64,000 nt of DNA from Pontibacter coccineus (GTDB taxonomy: Bacteria > Bacteroidota > Bacteroidia > Cytophagales > Hymenobacteraceae): positions 558,001 to 622,000 of the forward strand of contig NZ_JAUOTN010000002.1 in NCBI RefSeq assembly GCF_030546575.1, read 5' to 3'. The notes below the pieces were generated by a model. The model worked only from the letters and a program-made list of their open reading frames with translations. It was not told the origin of the DNA and did not search any database. Made by a program: the position numbers and the translations under genes. The stretch's first letter is position 1, and each line of letters begins with the position of its first letter. Below, piece by piece: positions 1 to 10,017 of the stretch.

Positions 1-14
1 TTATACCTGTTGTT

Positions 15-1229
15 CTATTTTTTCACGAACTCCACCCGCCTGTTGTTCGACTTGGCTTCGGCCGTAGCGTTCTTGTCAATGGGCTTGGATTCGCCCCATC
101 CTTTGGCCTCTAACCGCTCAGCTGCGATGCCCTGCCCGATCAGGTATGCTTTGACAGACTCTGCCCGCTGCTGACTGAGTTTCATGTTGGCGTTGTCATC
201 CCCGTCGCTGTCGGTATGGCCTTCCACGCTGAACTTAAGGGCAGGCTGTTCCTCCATGAGTTTGGCGATGCTGCTGAGCGTGCCCGCCGACTCCGGACGT
301 ATATCTGCTTTGTTGACATCGAACTTAATGCCATAGGTCACTATTTTGCCGTCGGCTGCCATCTGGTCGTAGAGCTTTTTGCCGCCTTCCGCAATCAGCA
401 CATTCTTCACCATCGTGTTGGCATCAATGCGTTTGTCTACCTCTATACGCAGGCCGGTTGGCGTACCCGTAACATTGGGGATGTTGATCAGGCGCTCTTC
501 GTCCAGGTATACCTTCATGCTGCGCTTGTTGAAAGCGATGGACAGGTGGCGCCACTGGTTGTTTACGCCTTTCGCCTGGAGCTCCTCCGACTCAGAGCCA
601 TAAGTTTTGAACCGGACGCTGTTGGCCCGCACATCGATCGGATCCCAGAAGTGTCCGTGGGTGGCCTCCTGGTAATTGTTCAGGTCATCTACCAGGAAAA
701 TGTCATAGGCCACGTTGGGGTTGTCGCTGTCAAAGTAGAGGTCCATCTCGATGGTAAACGTTTCGGGGAGCCAGTTTTCACGCTTCATGAGCGGTTTGAT
801 GGTCGTGCCCGTAGCGACCAGGTTGATGACAGGTTCGCCGCCAAAATCGGCCACTTCGGCATTGCCCTTGTTCAGGTCCCAGCGTGAGGGGAACTCGCCA
901 TTTTCTTCGCCGGCTAGGTTATCAGCAAACAGCACCTTGTCGCCTGGCACGAAGTCGTACTTGCTCCAGGCCTTCATTTTCACTTCCTCTGGGCCTGACC
1001 CGCTCGCCTTGGCAGCGCTGTGCTTGCCATCGCTTTTTTCTGCCGGAGCTTCCTTTTTACCTTCCAGCGTTTCGTCTATGGACTTGTCAACCTGCTGTTC
1101 CACTTTCTGGTTAATCTTAGAGTTGATCTTATTTTTGAGGTTTTTCCCCACATTGAATTGGGCTGCGGCTGGTGTAAAACATAGGAAAACCAGTGCAAGA
1201 AGTCCGGTCAAAAAAGCATGTGTTCTCAT
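15..1229 (-). CDS. OmpA-family outer-membrane/periplasmic protein
   Basis: A 404-residue exported protein. Residues 1-23 form a signal peptide ending in a PAAAQ cleavage site. Residues ~25-90 are Lys/Glu-rich and low in complexity, the middle (~95-280) looks like a LamG/jelly-roll beta sandwich, and the last ~110 residues are an OmpA C-terminal peptidoglycan-binding domain with the usual VEGHTDSDG and NRRVEF signatures. It probably ties the outer membrane to peptidoglycan while the middle domain faces a ligand. The beta-sandwich assignment is by pattern only. It is a single-gene unit, with a 395 bp gap upstream. Confidence 0.85.
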   Translation of the reverse strand: MRTHAFLTGLLALVFLCFTPAAAQFNVGKNLKNKINSKINQKVEQQVDKSIDETLEGKKEAPAEKSDGKHSAAKASGSGPEEVKMKAWSKYDFVPGDKVLFADNLAGEENGEFPSRWDLNKGNAEVADFGGEPVINLVATGTTIKPLMKRENWLPETFTIEMDLYFDSDNPNVAYDIFLVDDLNNYQEATHGHFWDPIDVRANSVRFKTYGSESEELQAKGVNNQWRHLSIAFNKRSMKVYLDEERLINIPNVTGTPTGLRIEVDKRIDANTMVKNVLIAEGGKKLYDQMAADGKIVTYGIKFDVNKADIRPESAGTLSSIAKLMEEQPALKFSVEGHTDSDGDDNANMKLSQQRAESVKAYLIGQGIAAERLEAKGWGESKPIDKNATAEAKSNNRRVEFVKK

Positions 1230-1624
1230 AATACAATCAGTTTGGTACTATGAGAAAGGTATAGCTAATAATTATACTTTAAATGTGTATAGTTCTATAA
1301 ATGGTATGTGTTTATATTTTTAGAGTGAACATACGCTACCGATGGACGAAAAGCAGGCATCCTGAGACAGCCGAGGCTTTAGTTTGCTTCTTGAAGATCC
1401 TGCATGTCCGTGGCAGTGCAGCCTTTCCGTTACCTTTGAAATACTTATATATCGTGTTTATACCTAGGTCCGGTACAATTCCTGGCTGCTAGGTTTGGGT
1501 TTGGGCAGTAACTGCCTATACCTGAAATTATACCGCGTCAGTTATACATGGAAACAGGTTAGCTCGACGAGCAAAGGTTGGGAGTGTGTTTCGACAGAAT
1601 AGTTTTCAAGCACAGCAAGCGACG
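1230..1624. other. 395 bp gene-free gap
   Basis: Gap between the start of the OmpA gene and the stop of the DUF4349 gene, both on the minus strand. The first 100 bases are AT-rich and should hold the OmpA promoter. It carries three AGGTATA/TATACCT motif copies. No credible gene or RNA is visible. Confidence 0.5.
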
Positions 1625-2494
1625 CTATTTTCCCTTTCGCTTCTGATAGGCATTCAGGCCGATCAACAACAGGAGTCCAAGGAGTACAAATGGCCAGATG
1701 TTGGTCAGAAACACGAAGAACCAGATCAGGTTGTCCCAGCCCTTCCGGAAGCCGTCCTTGAACTCCTTCGAAAACTCGGTATGGACCGGGGTGCTCTCAT
1801 AAAATGTCATGGTCAGGGTGGAGAGAGACACCTGGTTTTCCAGGTATTTCAGCCTTCCTTCAATCGATTCGATATCGGAGCGCAGGGCGGCGATTTGCTT
1901 TTCGATCTCCAGTACCTCCGTTACCGTATTCGCTTTCTTTAGCAACTCCAGAAATCTGGCTTCGAGTTCTTTCTTGGTTTTAAGGCGGGCTTGTATGTCG
2001 AGGAATTCTTCTGTGACGTCCTTCACATTTATTTCCCGGGCATCAAACCTCTTCACGCCCGTAGTAGCTTCCCGCAGCAGGTTGTCAAAACTGTCGGCAG
2101 GCACTCTGATGACCAGGGTGTTGCTGGTCCTTCCCGAAGCTTTATACTCCTGGTCAGAAGAAACATACCCTTTATATTTTTCCACCGCGGCGAATACTTT
2201 CTGGCGTGTTGCATCGATCTGGTCAGTCTCGTATTCTACCTGTCCCTCTTTTATCAGCTTGCGCTGCAGCTCCATGGGAGGTGCTTCGGGTGGCGGAGGT
2301 GCCATCATTGACTCAGCGACTTCGTACGCAGGTCGCTCGTCTTGTGACTGGCATCCGGTGATGGCAAGTAGTAGCAAGATTGCCGTCATCCCGGCAATGG
2401 CTGGCAAGGCGGGTTTCATGCGGCTGGTTGCCAGTTTGGAAAGGTGCCGGAAGGCAAGATGCAAACCGGTTTCAAAGAAGGGCTGTCGGGACAT
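1625..2494 (-). CDS. DUF4349 domain lipoprotein
   Basis: A 289-residue protein with a lipoprotein signal (lipobox LAITGC), a Pro-rich linker, a DUF4349 core (about residues 75-235) containing a long coiled coil, and one C-terminal membrane helix followed by RKGK. DUF4349 proteins are widespread Bacteroidota envelope proteins of unknown function. An internal Met at residue 26 (base 2419) would place the lipobox in a standard-length signal peptide. The upstream start at 2494 is preceded by an A-rich stretch typical of this phylum, so the start is uncertain. Confidence 0.82.
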   Translation of the reverse strand: MSRQPFFETGLHLAFRHLSKLATSRMKPALPAIAGMTAILLLLAITGCQSQDERPAYEVAESMMAPPPPEAPPMELQRKLIKEGQVEYETDQIDATRQKVFAAVEKYKGYVSSDQEYKASGRTSNTLVIRVPADSFDNLLREATTGVKRFDAREINVKDVTEEFLDIQARLKTKKELEARFLELLKKANTVTEVLEIEKQIAALRSDIESIEGRLKYLENQVSLSTLTMTFYESTPVHTEFSKEFKDGFRKGWDNLIWFFVFLTNIWPFVLLGLLLLIGLNAYQKRKGK

Positions 2495-2638
2495 AACGTG
2501 TTTTTAGGGTGTGAACATATGACAGCTTAAAGATGCAGGTGGCCCTGAAATTCCACACGAACTGCTGAGGAATTGTTTCAGGTCGCGTTTTCTAAGTCTC
2601 AGATAGGTATAAGGGCGTGCGTTCACAAATTCTCCAAA

Positions 2639-2680
2639 ACAAAAAGCCCCGACCAGGTATACAGGTCGGGGCTTTCTTAT
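2639..2680 (-). terminator. Terminator of typA
   Basis: Stem AAAGCCCCGACC / GGTCGGGGCTTT with a loop that is itself an AGGTATACA motif, followed on the minus strand by a T-run. It lies just downstream of the typA stop. Confidence 0.85.
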
Positions 2681-2696
2681 TTAGAGGAGGCTATAC

Positions 2697-4508
2697 CTAC
2701 GCTACTTCTTCTTTTTTGCTCATGCGGTTACGCTCGTTCTCGTCGAGGTAGATCTTACGCATGCGCAGGCTTTTTGGCGTCACTTCCAGGTACTCATCCT
2801 TCTGGATGTATTCCATGGCTTCTTCCAGCGAGAAGTTCTTGGCCGGAGCGATCTTGGTGTTGTCGTCAGAGCCGGAAGCACGCATGTTGGTCAGCTTCTT
2901 ACCCTTCTGGATGTTTACCGTGATGTCGTTCTGGCGGTTGTGCTCGCCAATTACCTGACCCATGTATACGTCTACACCCGGATCAACGAAGAACGTGCCT
3001 CTGTCCTGCAGCTTGTCAATCGAGTAAGCTGTGCCCGGGCCTGTTTCCATCGAAATGATAGAACCGTTGTTACGGCCAGGTATAGGGCCTTTGTGCGGCT
3101 CGTACGCCTGGAAGCGGTGGTTCATGATGGCCTCACCTGCAGTGGCTGTCAGTACGTTATTACGCAGACCGATCAGACCACGCGCTGGAATTGTAAACTC
3201 CAGGTGCTGCAGGTCGCCCTTTGGCTCCATAATGGTCAGTTCACCTTTACGCATCGACACCAGTTCGATTACCTTACCGGCAGTTTCTTCCGGAACGTCT
3301 ACTACCAGGTGCTCGATTGGCTCGTGGCGTACGCCGTCAATTTCTTTATAGATTACCTGTGGCTGACCTACCTGCAGTTCGTAACCTTCGCGACGCATCG
3401 TCTCGATCAGAACTGACAAGTGCAGAATACCGCGACCAAATACCAGGAAAGAGTCCTCACGGTCGGTTTCCTGTACGCGCAAGGCCAGGTTTTTCTCAGT
3501 TTCTTTGAACAGGCGGTCACGCAGGTGGCGCGATGTCACGAACTTGCCCTCTTTGCCGAAGAAAGGAGAGTTGTTGATCGTGAAGAGCATGTTCATGGTT
3601 GGTTCGTCAATCGAGATACGTGGCAGTGCCTCCGGGTTCTCCGCATCAGCAATGGTGTCGCCAATGTCGAAGCCTTCTATACCTGTCACAGCGCAGATTT
3701 CGCCGGCAGATACTTCCTGCACTGATTTTCTGCCCAGGCCTTCAAATACCTGAAGCTCCTTGATACGGCCTTTCTTGATAGAGCCATCCGCTTTCATCAA
3801 GCTGATCGGCATACCTTCCTTCAGGGTACCACGGTGCACACGACCGATAGCGATACGACCTACGAAAGAAGAGTAGTCAAGCGAGGTGATCTGCATTTGC
3901 GGCGAACCTTCACGGTAAGGCGCAGCAGGAATCACATCAATGATAGCATCCAGAAGCGGCGTGATGTCGGTTGTTGGCTGTGTCCAGTCGGTGCTCATCC
4001 AGCCCTGCTTCGAAGAACCGTACAGCGTGGTGAAGTCCAGCTGGTCTTCAGATGCCTCGAGGTTGAACATCAGGTCGAACACCTGCTCGTGCACTTCATC
4101 AGGACGGCAGTTCTCTTTGTCTACTTTGTTCACTACTACGATCGGCTTCAGGCCCAGCTGAATGGCTTTGCCCAATACGAAACGTGTCTGTGGCATGGCA
4201 CCTTCAAAGGCATCTACCAACAGAAGTACACCGTCGGCCATTTTCAGAACGCGCTCTACCTCGCCACCGAAGTCGGCGTGACCAGGTGTGTCGATTACGT
4301 TGATCTTAAAGCCTTTGTAACGAACTGATACGTTCTTGGAAACGATCGTGATACCGCGCTCGCGCTCCAGGTCATTGTTGTCCAGAATAAGGTCGTCAAA
4401 GTGCTGGTGGTCAGCGAATAGCTTTGAAGCGTGGATGATCTTGTCCACGAGCGTCGTCTTGCCGTGGTCTACGTGTGCGATAATCGCGATATTTCGAATA
4501 TTTTGCAT
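2697..4508 (-). CDS. typA: Ribosome-associated translational GTPase TypA/BipA
   Basis: 603 residues, the usual family length. The G1 motif [10 protein letters not shown] is at residues 11-20, followed by the switch regions, DTPGHADF (G3) and NKVDK (G4), then EF-G-like domains II, III and V and the TypA-specific C-terminal domain. It binds the ribosome and assists 50S assembly and growth under stress or cold. It is a single-gene unit with a TACCTTTG -7 element upstream and a strong terminator downstream. The assignment is unambiguous. Confidence 0.97.
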   Translation of the reverse strand: MQNIRNIAIIAHVDHGKTTLVDKIIHASKLFADHQHFDDLILDNNDLERERGITIVSKNVSVRYKGFKINVIDTPGHADFGGEVERVLKMADGVLLLVDAFEGAMPQTRFVLGKAIQLGLKPIVVVNKVDKENCRPDEVHEQVFDLMFNLEASEDQLDFTTLYGSSKQGWMSTDWTQPTTDITPLLDAIIDVIPAAPYREGSPQMQITSLDYSSFVGRIAIGRVHRGTLKEGMPISLMKADGSIKKGRIKELQVFEGLGRKSVQEVSAGEICAVTGIEGFDIGDTIADAENPEALPRISIDEPTMNMLFTINNSPFFGKEGKFVTSRHLRDRLFKETEKNLALRVQETDREDSFLVFGRGILHLSVLIETMRREGYELQVGQPQVIYKEIDGVRHEPIEHLVVDVPEETAGKVIELVSMRKGELTIMEPKGDLQHLEFTIPARGLIGLRNNVLTATAGEAIMNHRFQAYEPHKGPIPGRNNGSIISMETGPGTAYSIDKLQDRGTFFVDPGVDVYMGQVIGEHNRQNDITVNIQKGKKLTNMRASGSDDNTKIAPAKNFSLEEAMEYIQKDEYLEVTPKSLRMRKIYLDENERNRMSKKEEVA

Positions 4509-4528
4509 TGAATAGATTTTTCGAGGTG

Positions 4529-4536
4529 CAAAGGTA
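4529..4536 (-). promoter_or_regulatory. Putative -7 element for typA
   Basis: Minus-strand TACCTTTG matches the Bacteroidota TAnnTTTG element, about 20 bases before the typA start codon. No clear -33 TTTG is visible. Confidence 0.5.
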
Positions 4537-4720
4537 TGTAAAACCCTTCGTATTTTTAGTAGTCCGCTCGAAATAAACAGGTTAGGTTATTATTAAATCT
4601 TATCTCTCAGCACGATGGCCAAGGTTAAGGAGCAAACATTCTACAGGCTTTCTTTGTTCAATGAGGTATAAAATAATCAATTGGGCCTGTTATTTGCTCT
4701 GGAATTTCGTAAACAACTGT

Positions 4721-5269
4721 ATGAAAATGTTTTATGCCTATACTTTGCTGGTGCTCCTGAGCCTGCCCGCCTGCGGCCAGCAGGATCAGCCCATTACCGA
4801 TTCCGAGGGCATTTCCCTCACTTCAACTGAAAATGACGCCACCCAAAACGGCAGCACCCAAAAATCGAAGCCAACTTACGAAATCAATAAAACCGAGGCC
4901 GAGTGGAAAAGGGTGCTCACGCCGGAGCAGTATTTTGTGCTCCGCGAGAAGGGAACGGAGCCTGCTTTCAGCGGCAAGTACAATGACCATCATGAAAAGG
5001 GCGTCTATACCTGCGCTGCCTGCGGCAACGAGCTTTTTACCTCCGACACCAAATTCGATTCCGGCACCGGCTGGCCCAGTTACTTCAAGCCGATCTCAAG
5101 TAAGAACGTGAAAGAACTGACTGACCGCAGCATGGGCATGGAGCGCACCGAAGTGGTATGCGGCAAATGTGGCGGGCACCTGGGGCACGTGTTCGACGAC
5201 GGCCCGAAGCCCACCGGCCTGCGCTATTGCCTGAACTCAGTGGCGCTTAACTTCAAGAAAGGTCAGTAA
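4721..5269 (+). CDS. msrB: Lipoprotein peptide-methionine (R)-S-oxide reductase MsrB
   Basis: A 182-residue form starting at ATG 4721, chosen because it gives a compact lipoprotein signal with lipobox LPAC. An in-frame ATG at 4661 would bury this signal. After a short linker rich in Asp, Ser and Thr comes a complete MsrB domain: two zinc CxxC pairs (CAAC and CGKC), GHLGHVF, and the catalytic Cys in RYCLNS. It reduces methionine-R-sulfoxide, here probably in periplasmic or surface proteins rather than the cytosol. A self-complementary repeat follows its stop codon. Confidence 0.93.
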   Translation: MKMFYAYTLLVLLSLPACGQQDQPITDSEGISLTSTENDATQNGSTQKSKPTYEINKTEAEWKRVLTPEQYFVLREKGTEPAFSGKYNDHHEKGVYTCAACGNELFTSDTKFDSGTGWPSYFKPISSKNVKELTDRSMGMERTEVVCGKCGGHLGHVFDDGPKPTGLRYCLNSVALNFKKGQ

Positions 5270-5492
5270 ATTGTTAAATTGTTGATGGTTGAATTGTTGG
5301 GTGCACGATTAACCCTCCAAAGAGGGGAATTTGGTGCACGATTTGGTGAGGTGTGCTGTGCGGGACTTGGTCAGGTATACAGGTGCATGATTGCGGTGCA
5401 CGATTCGGACGGGGCACGACCTGTCCCTACGAAGCCTTTTTAACCATTTAACCATTCAACAATTTAGCAATCCAACCATTCAACAATCACCA
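5267..5492. repeat. Intergenic inverted repeat (TTGTTAAATTG words)
   Basis: Left arm 5267-5300 and right arm about 5441-5492 are built of imperfect reverse-complement words (TTGTTAAATTGTTGATGG versus CCATTCAACAATTTA). Between the arms lie three copies of a GTGCACGATT-like module and a CGTAGGGACAGGTCG half-palindrome (read on the minus strand). The element fills the gap between two plus-strand genes. Confidence 0.7.
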
Positions 5493-5554
5493 AACTCTCA
5501 AACTCTTACTTCCCTTGCCCGTATTTTCTATCCAACACTAACGAGAAAACAGAC

Positions 5555-5821
5555 ATGACTGAATTACACTCTGAAGCGGAGAACATAGAAAATCTGGCGC
5601 AGGCTATTATGGCAGCCTTTAAAGTGAGAAATATACAGGCAGGCGAGGTGCTACCGTATCAGGAACTGTACCCATACCTGCAGGAACGTTATCCAAAGTA
5701 CAAAGACGTGCAGAAGGAGGCAGAACATCACCTGGCAAAATTAGCCTGGGTAACACCCGCCCCGGAAGGACTTATGCTCACACAGGTGGGGCAGAGCAGC
5801 CTGGCCGAGACAAATGAGTAA
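5555..5821 (+). CDS. Hypothetical small protein (88 aa)
   Basis: I do not recognise the family. The 88 residues are acidic and predicted mostly helical, with no signal peptide or membrane segment. A motif-like PYQELYPYLQERYPKY sits in the middle, and the end resembles the beta hairpin of a winged helix. The codon use matches neighbouring genes and the start is preceded by an A-rich stretch, so I take it as a real cytosolic protein, possibly a small wHTH-like domain. Confidence 0.6.
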   Translation: MTELHSEAENIENLAQAIMAAFKVRNIQAGEVLPYQELYPYLQERYPKYKDVQKEAEHHLAKLAWVTPAPEGLMLTQVGQSSLAETNE

Positions 5822-5910
5822 ATAGCTCCCTTTTATACTTTTTCATCCGTATAGATAGTATAAGGTGCTTTAATTAAGGCCTTTATTTTACTATTTTAAG
5901 ATGAGACGAG

Positions 5911-6243
5911 ATGAAAAGGTACATAAACTGGATAGGGGGAATCATGCTGCTGGGAGCCATGGGCTGTACGTCGCTCTCGCAAGGCGGTGCAGGCACTTTG
6001 CCACCAGATCCTAACCACGCACAGCGTGTCAGGTATAGCGAAGGCGATCCGGTGCGCACCCAGATATATGAGCAGGCGAGCGACATTAACCGCAAGCGCG
6101 GTATGGAAGTGTACGATCGCAACGCGCCCGTTAACCTGCCTCCTGAAATGCGACCTCAGCAACTGCCCAACGCCCCGGTAGACTCTACGCGACACCGCGT
6201 TCTGCGTATACTTCCTACCAAACCACCAGTTGGAAACAACTAG
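5911..6243 (+). CDS. Small hypothetical lipoprotein (110 aa)
   Basis: Signal peptide with lipobox LGAMGC at about residues 14-19, then a Gly- and Pro-rich hydrophilic tail without recognisable domain. It is probably anchored to a membrane by its lipidated Cys19. A strong terminator begins six bases after the stop codon, so it ends its transcription unit. No function can be assigned. Confidence 0.65.
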   Translation: MKRYINWIGGIMLLGAMGCTSLSQGGAGTLPPDPNHAQRVRYSEGDPVRTQIYEQASDINRKRGMEVYDRNAPVNLPPEMRPQQLPNAPVDSTRHRVLRILPTKPPVGNN

Positions 6244-6248
6244 GTATA

Positions 6249-6300
6249 AACAAGAAGCGCTGCCCCTACAGGCAGCGCTTCTTGTTTATTTTTTCTTTTT
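6249..6300 (+). terminator. Terminator between convergent genes
   Basis: Perfect 16 bp stem AACAAGAAGCGCTGCC / GGCAGCGCTTCTTGTT with a 6-base loop, followed by ATTTTTTCTTTTT on the plus strand. Its 3' arm abuts the stop of the minus-strand gene at 6286. Confidence 0.9.
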
Positions 6301-6540
6301 GTTTTTATCCTTGCCGCTGTCCTTGTCGCGTAGTTCGCTCACGTCCTCGATCTCATCATCGCCGATGTGCAACTCATCCGGTTCCAGGTTCACGTATACT
6401 TCATGGTCTCGAGGGGTGTTCTCCGATTCGCGGTCGGCACTTTTGGGAGCAGGCTTGCTACTGATTTCCTTCTTGTCGCTGTCTTTCCCCAAGTGTCCGC
6501 TGTCGCGCTTCTTCTCGTGAAAATTATCTTGGTTCTTCAT
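6286..6540 (-). CDS. Hypothetical highly charged small protein
   Basis: An 84-residue, strongly hydrophilic Lys/Asp/Glu-rich product ending in a Lys tail and probably disordered. ATG 6540 is chosen; an in-frame ATG at 6600 would add 20 residues of poor quality. No domain is recognised. It is convergent with the lipoprotein gene and divergent from metG. Low complexity makes it uncertain, but length and codon use are consistent with a real small gene. Confidence 0.45.
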   Translation of the reverse strand: MKNQDNFHEKKRDSGHLGKDSDKKEISSKPAPKSADRESENTPRDHEVYVNLEPDELHIGDDEIEDVSELRDKDSGKDKNKKKK

Positions 6541-6668
6541 ATACTTTGGGTGATTGGATTCCTGATAGTTTGGTTTACCGTTTACGAAAAAGTAACGCAC
6601 TGGTCAGTTTATAATTGTCATTTTTTTGGATTAGGTAGCATGTCGCCTATCAATCCGGCCGGTATTTG

Positions 6669-6676
6669 TATATTTG
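6669..6676 (+). promoter_or_regulatory. Putative -7 element for metG
   Basis: TATATTTG matches TAnnTTTG and lies 17 bases before the chosen metG ATG (6693). This supports that start over the longer in-frame ATG at 6666. Confidence 0.45.
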
Positions 6677-6692
6677 CGTTTTTACGAGAACT

Positions 6693-8732
6693 ATGGCTGA
6701 AAACTATAAACGATATACCGTAACGGCGGCCTTGCCTTATGCCAACGGCCCGGTGCACATTGGCCACCTGGCGGGCGTATACCTGCCTGCCGATATTTAT
6801 GTGCGTTACCTGCGCTCGCAGGGCAGAGACGTGAAATTCATCGGCGGCTCCGACGAGCACGGGGTGCCGATCACGATCCGTGCCAAGAAAGAAGGCATCA
6901 CACCGCAGCAGGCCGTGGACAAATACCACGAGCTGATCAAGAAGTCCTTCGAAGACTTTAACGTATCCTTTGACATCTATTCCCGCACCTCTTCCCAAAC
7001 GCACCACGAAACAGCCTCCGACTTTTTCCTGAAGCTGTACAACGACGGCAAGTTTGTGGAGCAGACCACGCAGCAGTATTACGACGAGAAGGCCCAGCAA
7101 TTCCTGGCGGACCGCTACATCGTGGGAACCTGCCCGAAGTGCGGCAACGAGAACGCCTACGGTGACCAGTGCGAGAGCTGCGGTACTTCGCTGAACGCCA
7201 CGGACCTGATCAACCCGAAAAGCACGCTGAGCGGCGCTGTGCCCGTTATGCGTGAGACCAAGCACTGGTACCTGCCGCTCAACGAGTACGAGGCCTGGCT
7301 GCGCGAGTGGATCGTGGAAGGTCACAAGGGCGATTGGAAGCCGAACGTATACGGGCAGTGCAAAAGCTGGATCGACCAGGGCCTGCAGCCTCGCGCCGTA
7401 ACCCGCGACCTGGATTGGGGTGTGCCTGTTCCGGTAGCAGGAGCCGAAGGCAAAGTGCTCTACGTGTGGTTCGATGCGCCGATCGGCTATATCTCGGCTA
7501 CGAAAGAACTGACCCCGGACTGGGAGAAATACTGGAAAGACCCGGAGTCGAAGCTGGTGCACTTCATCGGCAAAGACAACATCGTGTTCCACTGCATCAT
7601 TTTCCCGAGCATGCTCAAGGCGCACGGCGACTATGTGCTTCCGGACAACGTGCCTGCCAATGAGTTCCTGAACCTGGAAGGCGACAAGATCTCCACGTCC
7701 CGCAACTGGGCCGTGTGGCTGCACGAGTACCTGGAGGAGTTTCCGGGCAAAGGCGACGTGCTGCGTTATGCGCTGGCCGCTAACATGCCGGAGACAAAGG
7801 ACAATGATTTCACGTGGAAGGATTACCAGGCCCGCAACAACAACGAATTACTAGCCATTCTGGGCAACTTTATTAACCGCGCCGTGGTGCTTACCCAAAA
7901 GTACTACAACGGCGAGGTGCCGGCCCGTGGTGAGCTGCAGGACTATGATAAGGAGGTGCTGGGTGTTCTGGAAGGTATGCCGATGGTGATTGCGACTTAT
8001 CTCGATCGCTACCGCTTCCGCGATGCGCTGAGCGAACTAATGAACCTGGCCCGTTTGGGTAACAAATACCTGGCCGACACGGAGCCCTGGAAGCTGATCA
8101 AGACGGACGAAGAGCGCGTGAAGACCATCATGAACATTGCGCTTCAGATCTCAGCTAGCCTCAGCATCCTGATGGAGCCGTTCCTGCCGACATCTGCTCA
8201 GAAACTGGCGAGCATGCTCAACAAGCCGCTGGGTACATGGGGTGACGCCGGATCTGCCGATCTGCTGGCAACAGGCCACGTGATCGGAACACCAGAGCTG
8301 ATGTTTGAAAAGGTGGAAGACGCCGCTGTGGAAGCACAGGTGCAGAAGCTGCTGGACACGAAGAAGGCCAACGAAGCGGCGAATGCTGTAGTAGAGCCTG
8401 CCAAGGAGAACATCTCCTTTGAGGACTTCAACAAATTGGACATTCGCATCGGTAGCATCATCGAAGCAGAGAAAGTGGCCAAGACTAAAAAGCTCCTGAA
8501 ACTTACCATCGACACAGGTATAGATCAGCGCACGGTCGTGAGCGGCATTGCCGAGTTCTTCAACCCGGAGGAGATCATCGGGCAGCAGGTGAGCATCCTG
8601 GTGAATCTGGCGCCGCGCGAGATCAAAGGCATTACCAGCCAGGGCATGATCCTGATGGCTGAGAATGCGGACGGTTCGCTGGCCTTTGTGCAGCCAAGCA
8701 AAGAAGTGAAGAATGGGGGAACAGTGAGTTAA
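6693..8732 (+). CDS. metG: Methionyl-tRNA synthetase
   Basis: 679 residues. The HIGH motif is VHIGHLAG (residues 21-28). A zinc knuckle CPKC...CESC lies at ~147-164, and the KMSKS-equivalent DKISTS at ~331. The C-terminal ~105 residues are a fused EMAP/Trbp111 tRNA-binding domain ([12 protein letters not shown]). It charges tRNA-Met for initiation and elongation. The gene stands alone between a possible -7 element and a clear terminator. Confidence 0.97.
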   Translation: MAENYKRYTVTAALPYANGPVHIGHLAGVYLPADIYVRYLRSQGRDVKFIGGSDEHGVPITIRAKKEGITPQQAVDKYHELIKKSFEDFNVSFDIYSRTSSQTHHETASDFFLKLYNDGKFVEQTTQQYYDEKAQQFLADRYIVGTCPKCGNENAYGDQCESCGTSLNATDLINPKSTLSGAVPVMRETKHWYLPLNEYEAWLREWIVEGHKGDWKPNVYGQCKSWIDQGLQPRAVTRDLDWGVPVPVAGAEGKVLYVWFDAPIGYISATKELTPDWEKYWKDPESKLVHFIGKDNIVFHCIIFPSMLKAHGDYVLPDNVPANEFLNLEGDKISTSRNWAVWLHEYLEEFPGKGDVLRYALAANMPETKDNDFTWKDYQARNNNELLAILGNFINRAVVLTQKYYNGEVPARGELQDYDKEVLGVLEGMPMVIATYLDRYRFRDALSELMNLARLGNKYLADTEPWKLIKTDEERVKTIMNIALQISASLSILMEPFLPTSAQKLASMLNKPLGTWGDAGSADLLATGHVIGTPELMFEKVEDAAVEAQVQKLLDTKKANEAANAVVEPAKENISFEDFNKLDIRIGSIIEAEKVAKTKKLLKLTIDTGIDQRTVVSGIAEFFNPEEIIGQQVSILVNLAPREIKGITSQGMILMAENADGSLAFVQPSKEVKNGGTVS

Positions 8733-8754
8733 CTATCCGTTCTGCTAAGGTATA

Positions 8755-8797
8755 AAACCTCACTTACCTGAAGATGGTAAGTGAGGTTTTTCTTTTT
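8755..8797 (+). terminator. Terminator of metG
   Basis: Stem AAACCTCACTTACC / GGTAAGTGAGGTTT with a 7-base loop, followed by TTTCTTTTT on the plus strand. Confidence 0.9.
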
Positions 8798-8838
8798 AGG
8801 GTATACGGACGTTCATGCGTCGGCACGCGTTTAGCCGG

Positions 8839-10017
8839 CTATGCCAAAAACAGCCATGCAACGAGGTAACTGAGCAAAACGGCCCCCAGCCCAAGCGCGA
8901 ACACGGTATACGCCAGCTTTAGCAGGCGGTACTTTCTGGAGAGCACTTTCCCCTGTAAGTAAATATTATCCGCCATGCTGTTATAAAGCAGGTTATGATC
9001 CCTCATTATATTCCGGATACCTTCTCTGTAGGTATGGGAATCGAGTTGGATGAAGTTTCCAAAGAATAAGAAGTCTATCTTATTCTCAGGCATGGCTGTG
9101 TTTTTGGTATTAGGCCGTGTGGAGCGTATGGCCAGGATAATAGTAACCAAACAAACCACTGTCAGGAGGATGGAAGGAAGAAGCAGATGCGGCACGTCCT
9201 GAAATTTGTTGAAGAAGGACGAAATCATAATGGAGGCGATGATGGCGTTAACAGAGATCAGCATGTTCGCTTTATTGTCAGCTATCACGCTCAGCTGAAG
9301 GTGACTGGCCATGGTAGTTCTGAACATCGTTTCAATCCCTTTGCTGGCCTTTTGCTCTTTCTCCTTTCTAAGGTCCTTTTTCAGCGATTTGTTTTCTTCC
9401 CACAGGGCCTCCAGCTCCTCATTTTCCTTGCTGAGCTCTTTTCGCTTTTTCTTCAGTAGTTTGATGTTTTGCTCCTTGCCCCCAGAGAAGGCCCTTTTGG
9501 CGTATTTTGTATAATAATAGTGCTTCTTGAGCAATGCCAAATGTGTGTCTATCCAATCGTACTGGCCTACTTTGGTAGCTGGGTCAGCCGCCTTCCTTTC
9601 AGCTTTTGCCACGTAATCTTCTGCAGCCAGAAAGCTGGCAACTGCATCGCAGAGTGCCTCCTCTAATAGATCGCGGGGGCGTTGCGGGTAATGGGTAGCG
9701 GCAATGCACTGCGATATTTTCAGGATTTCTGCCTGGCTCAGGTTACAGCTTACCAGAAACTCCGTAACAGGTGCGATCTTTTGCTCATCAAGAAACTCGC
9801 CCGAATCGCTGTAGTATAGGTCATGTAGCCAGGCAGCTAGCAGAAGCAAACGCGTTTCTTCATCGCTGAAATCACAGAATTTACTGATCGCCTCGGCCAC
9901 GGCAACAAGCGTTTTTGTGTGTTGCAGGTCAAAACCAACCGCTTCGTTCGTCCCATTCAAGGGGAGGCTTAGCCCTACAAAGGCGTTTGCTCTATCCAAA
10001 ATATCATCTTCCATCAT
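8839..10017 (-). CDS. HD-domain protein fused to Pycsar-type effector domain (DUF5706)
   Basis: 392 residues in two parts. Residues ~25-135 are an HD hydrolase domain with all metal ligands visible (H33, H65-D66, H109, D124). A charged coiled coil (~180-228) leads to a DUF5706 / PycTM-like region with the signature ADNKANMLISVNAII (~246-260) and three membrane helices (~252-268, 279-297 and near the C-terminus). DUF5706 proteins are membrane effectors of Pycsar anti-phage systems, where a cyclic pyrimidine nucleotide triggers membrane damage. The HD part could cleave a nucleotide. A class III cyclase is encoded divergently 443 bp away. HD-DUF5706 fusions also occur without cyclases in Bacteroidota, so a defence role is inference. 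Confidence 0.8.
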   Translation of the reverse strand: MMEDDILDRANAFVGLSLPLNGTNEAVGFDLQHTKTLVAVAEAISKFCDFSDEETRLLLLAAWLHDLYYSDSGEFLDEQKIAPVTEFLVSCNLSQAEILKISQCIAATHYPQRPRDLLEEALCDAVASFLAAEDYVAKAERKAADPATKVGQYDWIDTHLALLKKHYYYTKYAKRAFSGGKEQNIKLLKKKRKELSKENEELEALWEENKSLKKDLRKEKEQKASKGIETMFRTTMASHLQLSVIADNKANMLISVNAIIASIMISSFFNKFQDVPHLLLPSILLTVVCLVTIILAIRSTRPNTKNTAMPENKIDFLFFGNFIQLDSHTYREGIRNIMRDHNLLYNSMADNIYLQGKVLSRKYRLLKLAYTVFALGLGAVLLSYLVAWLFLA

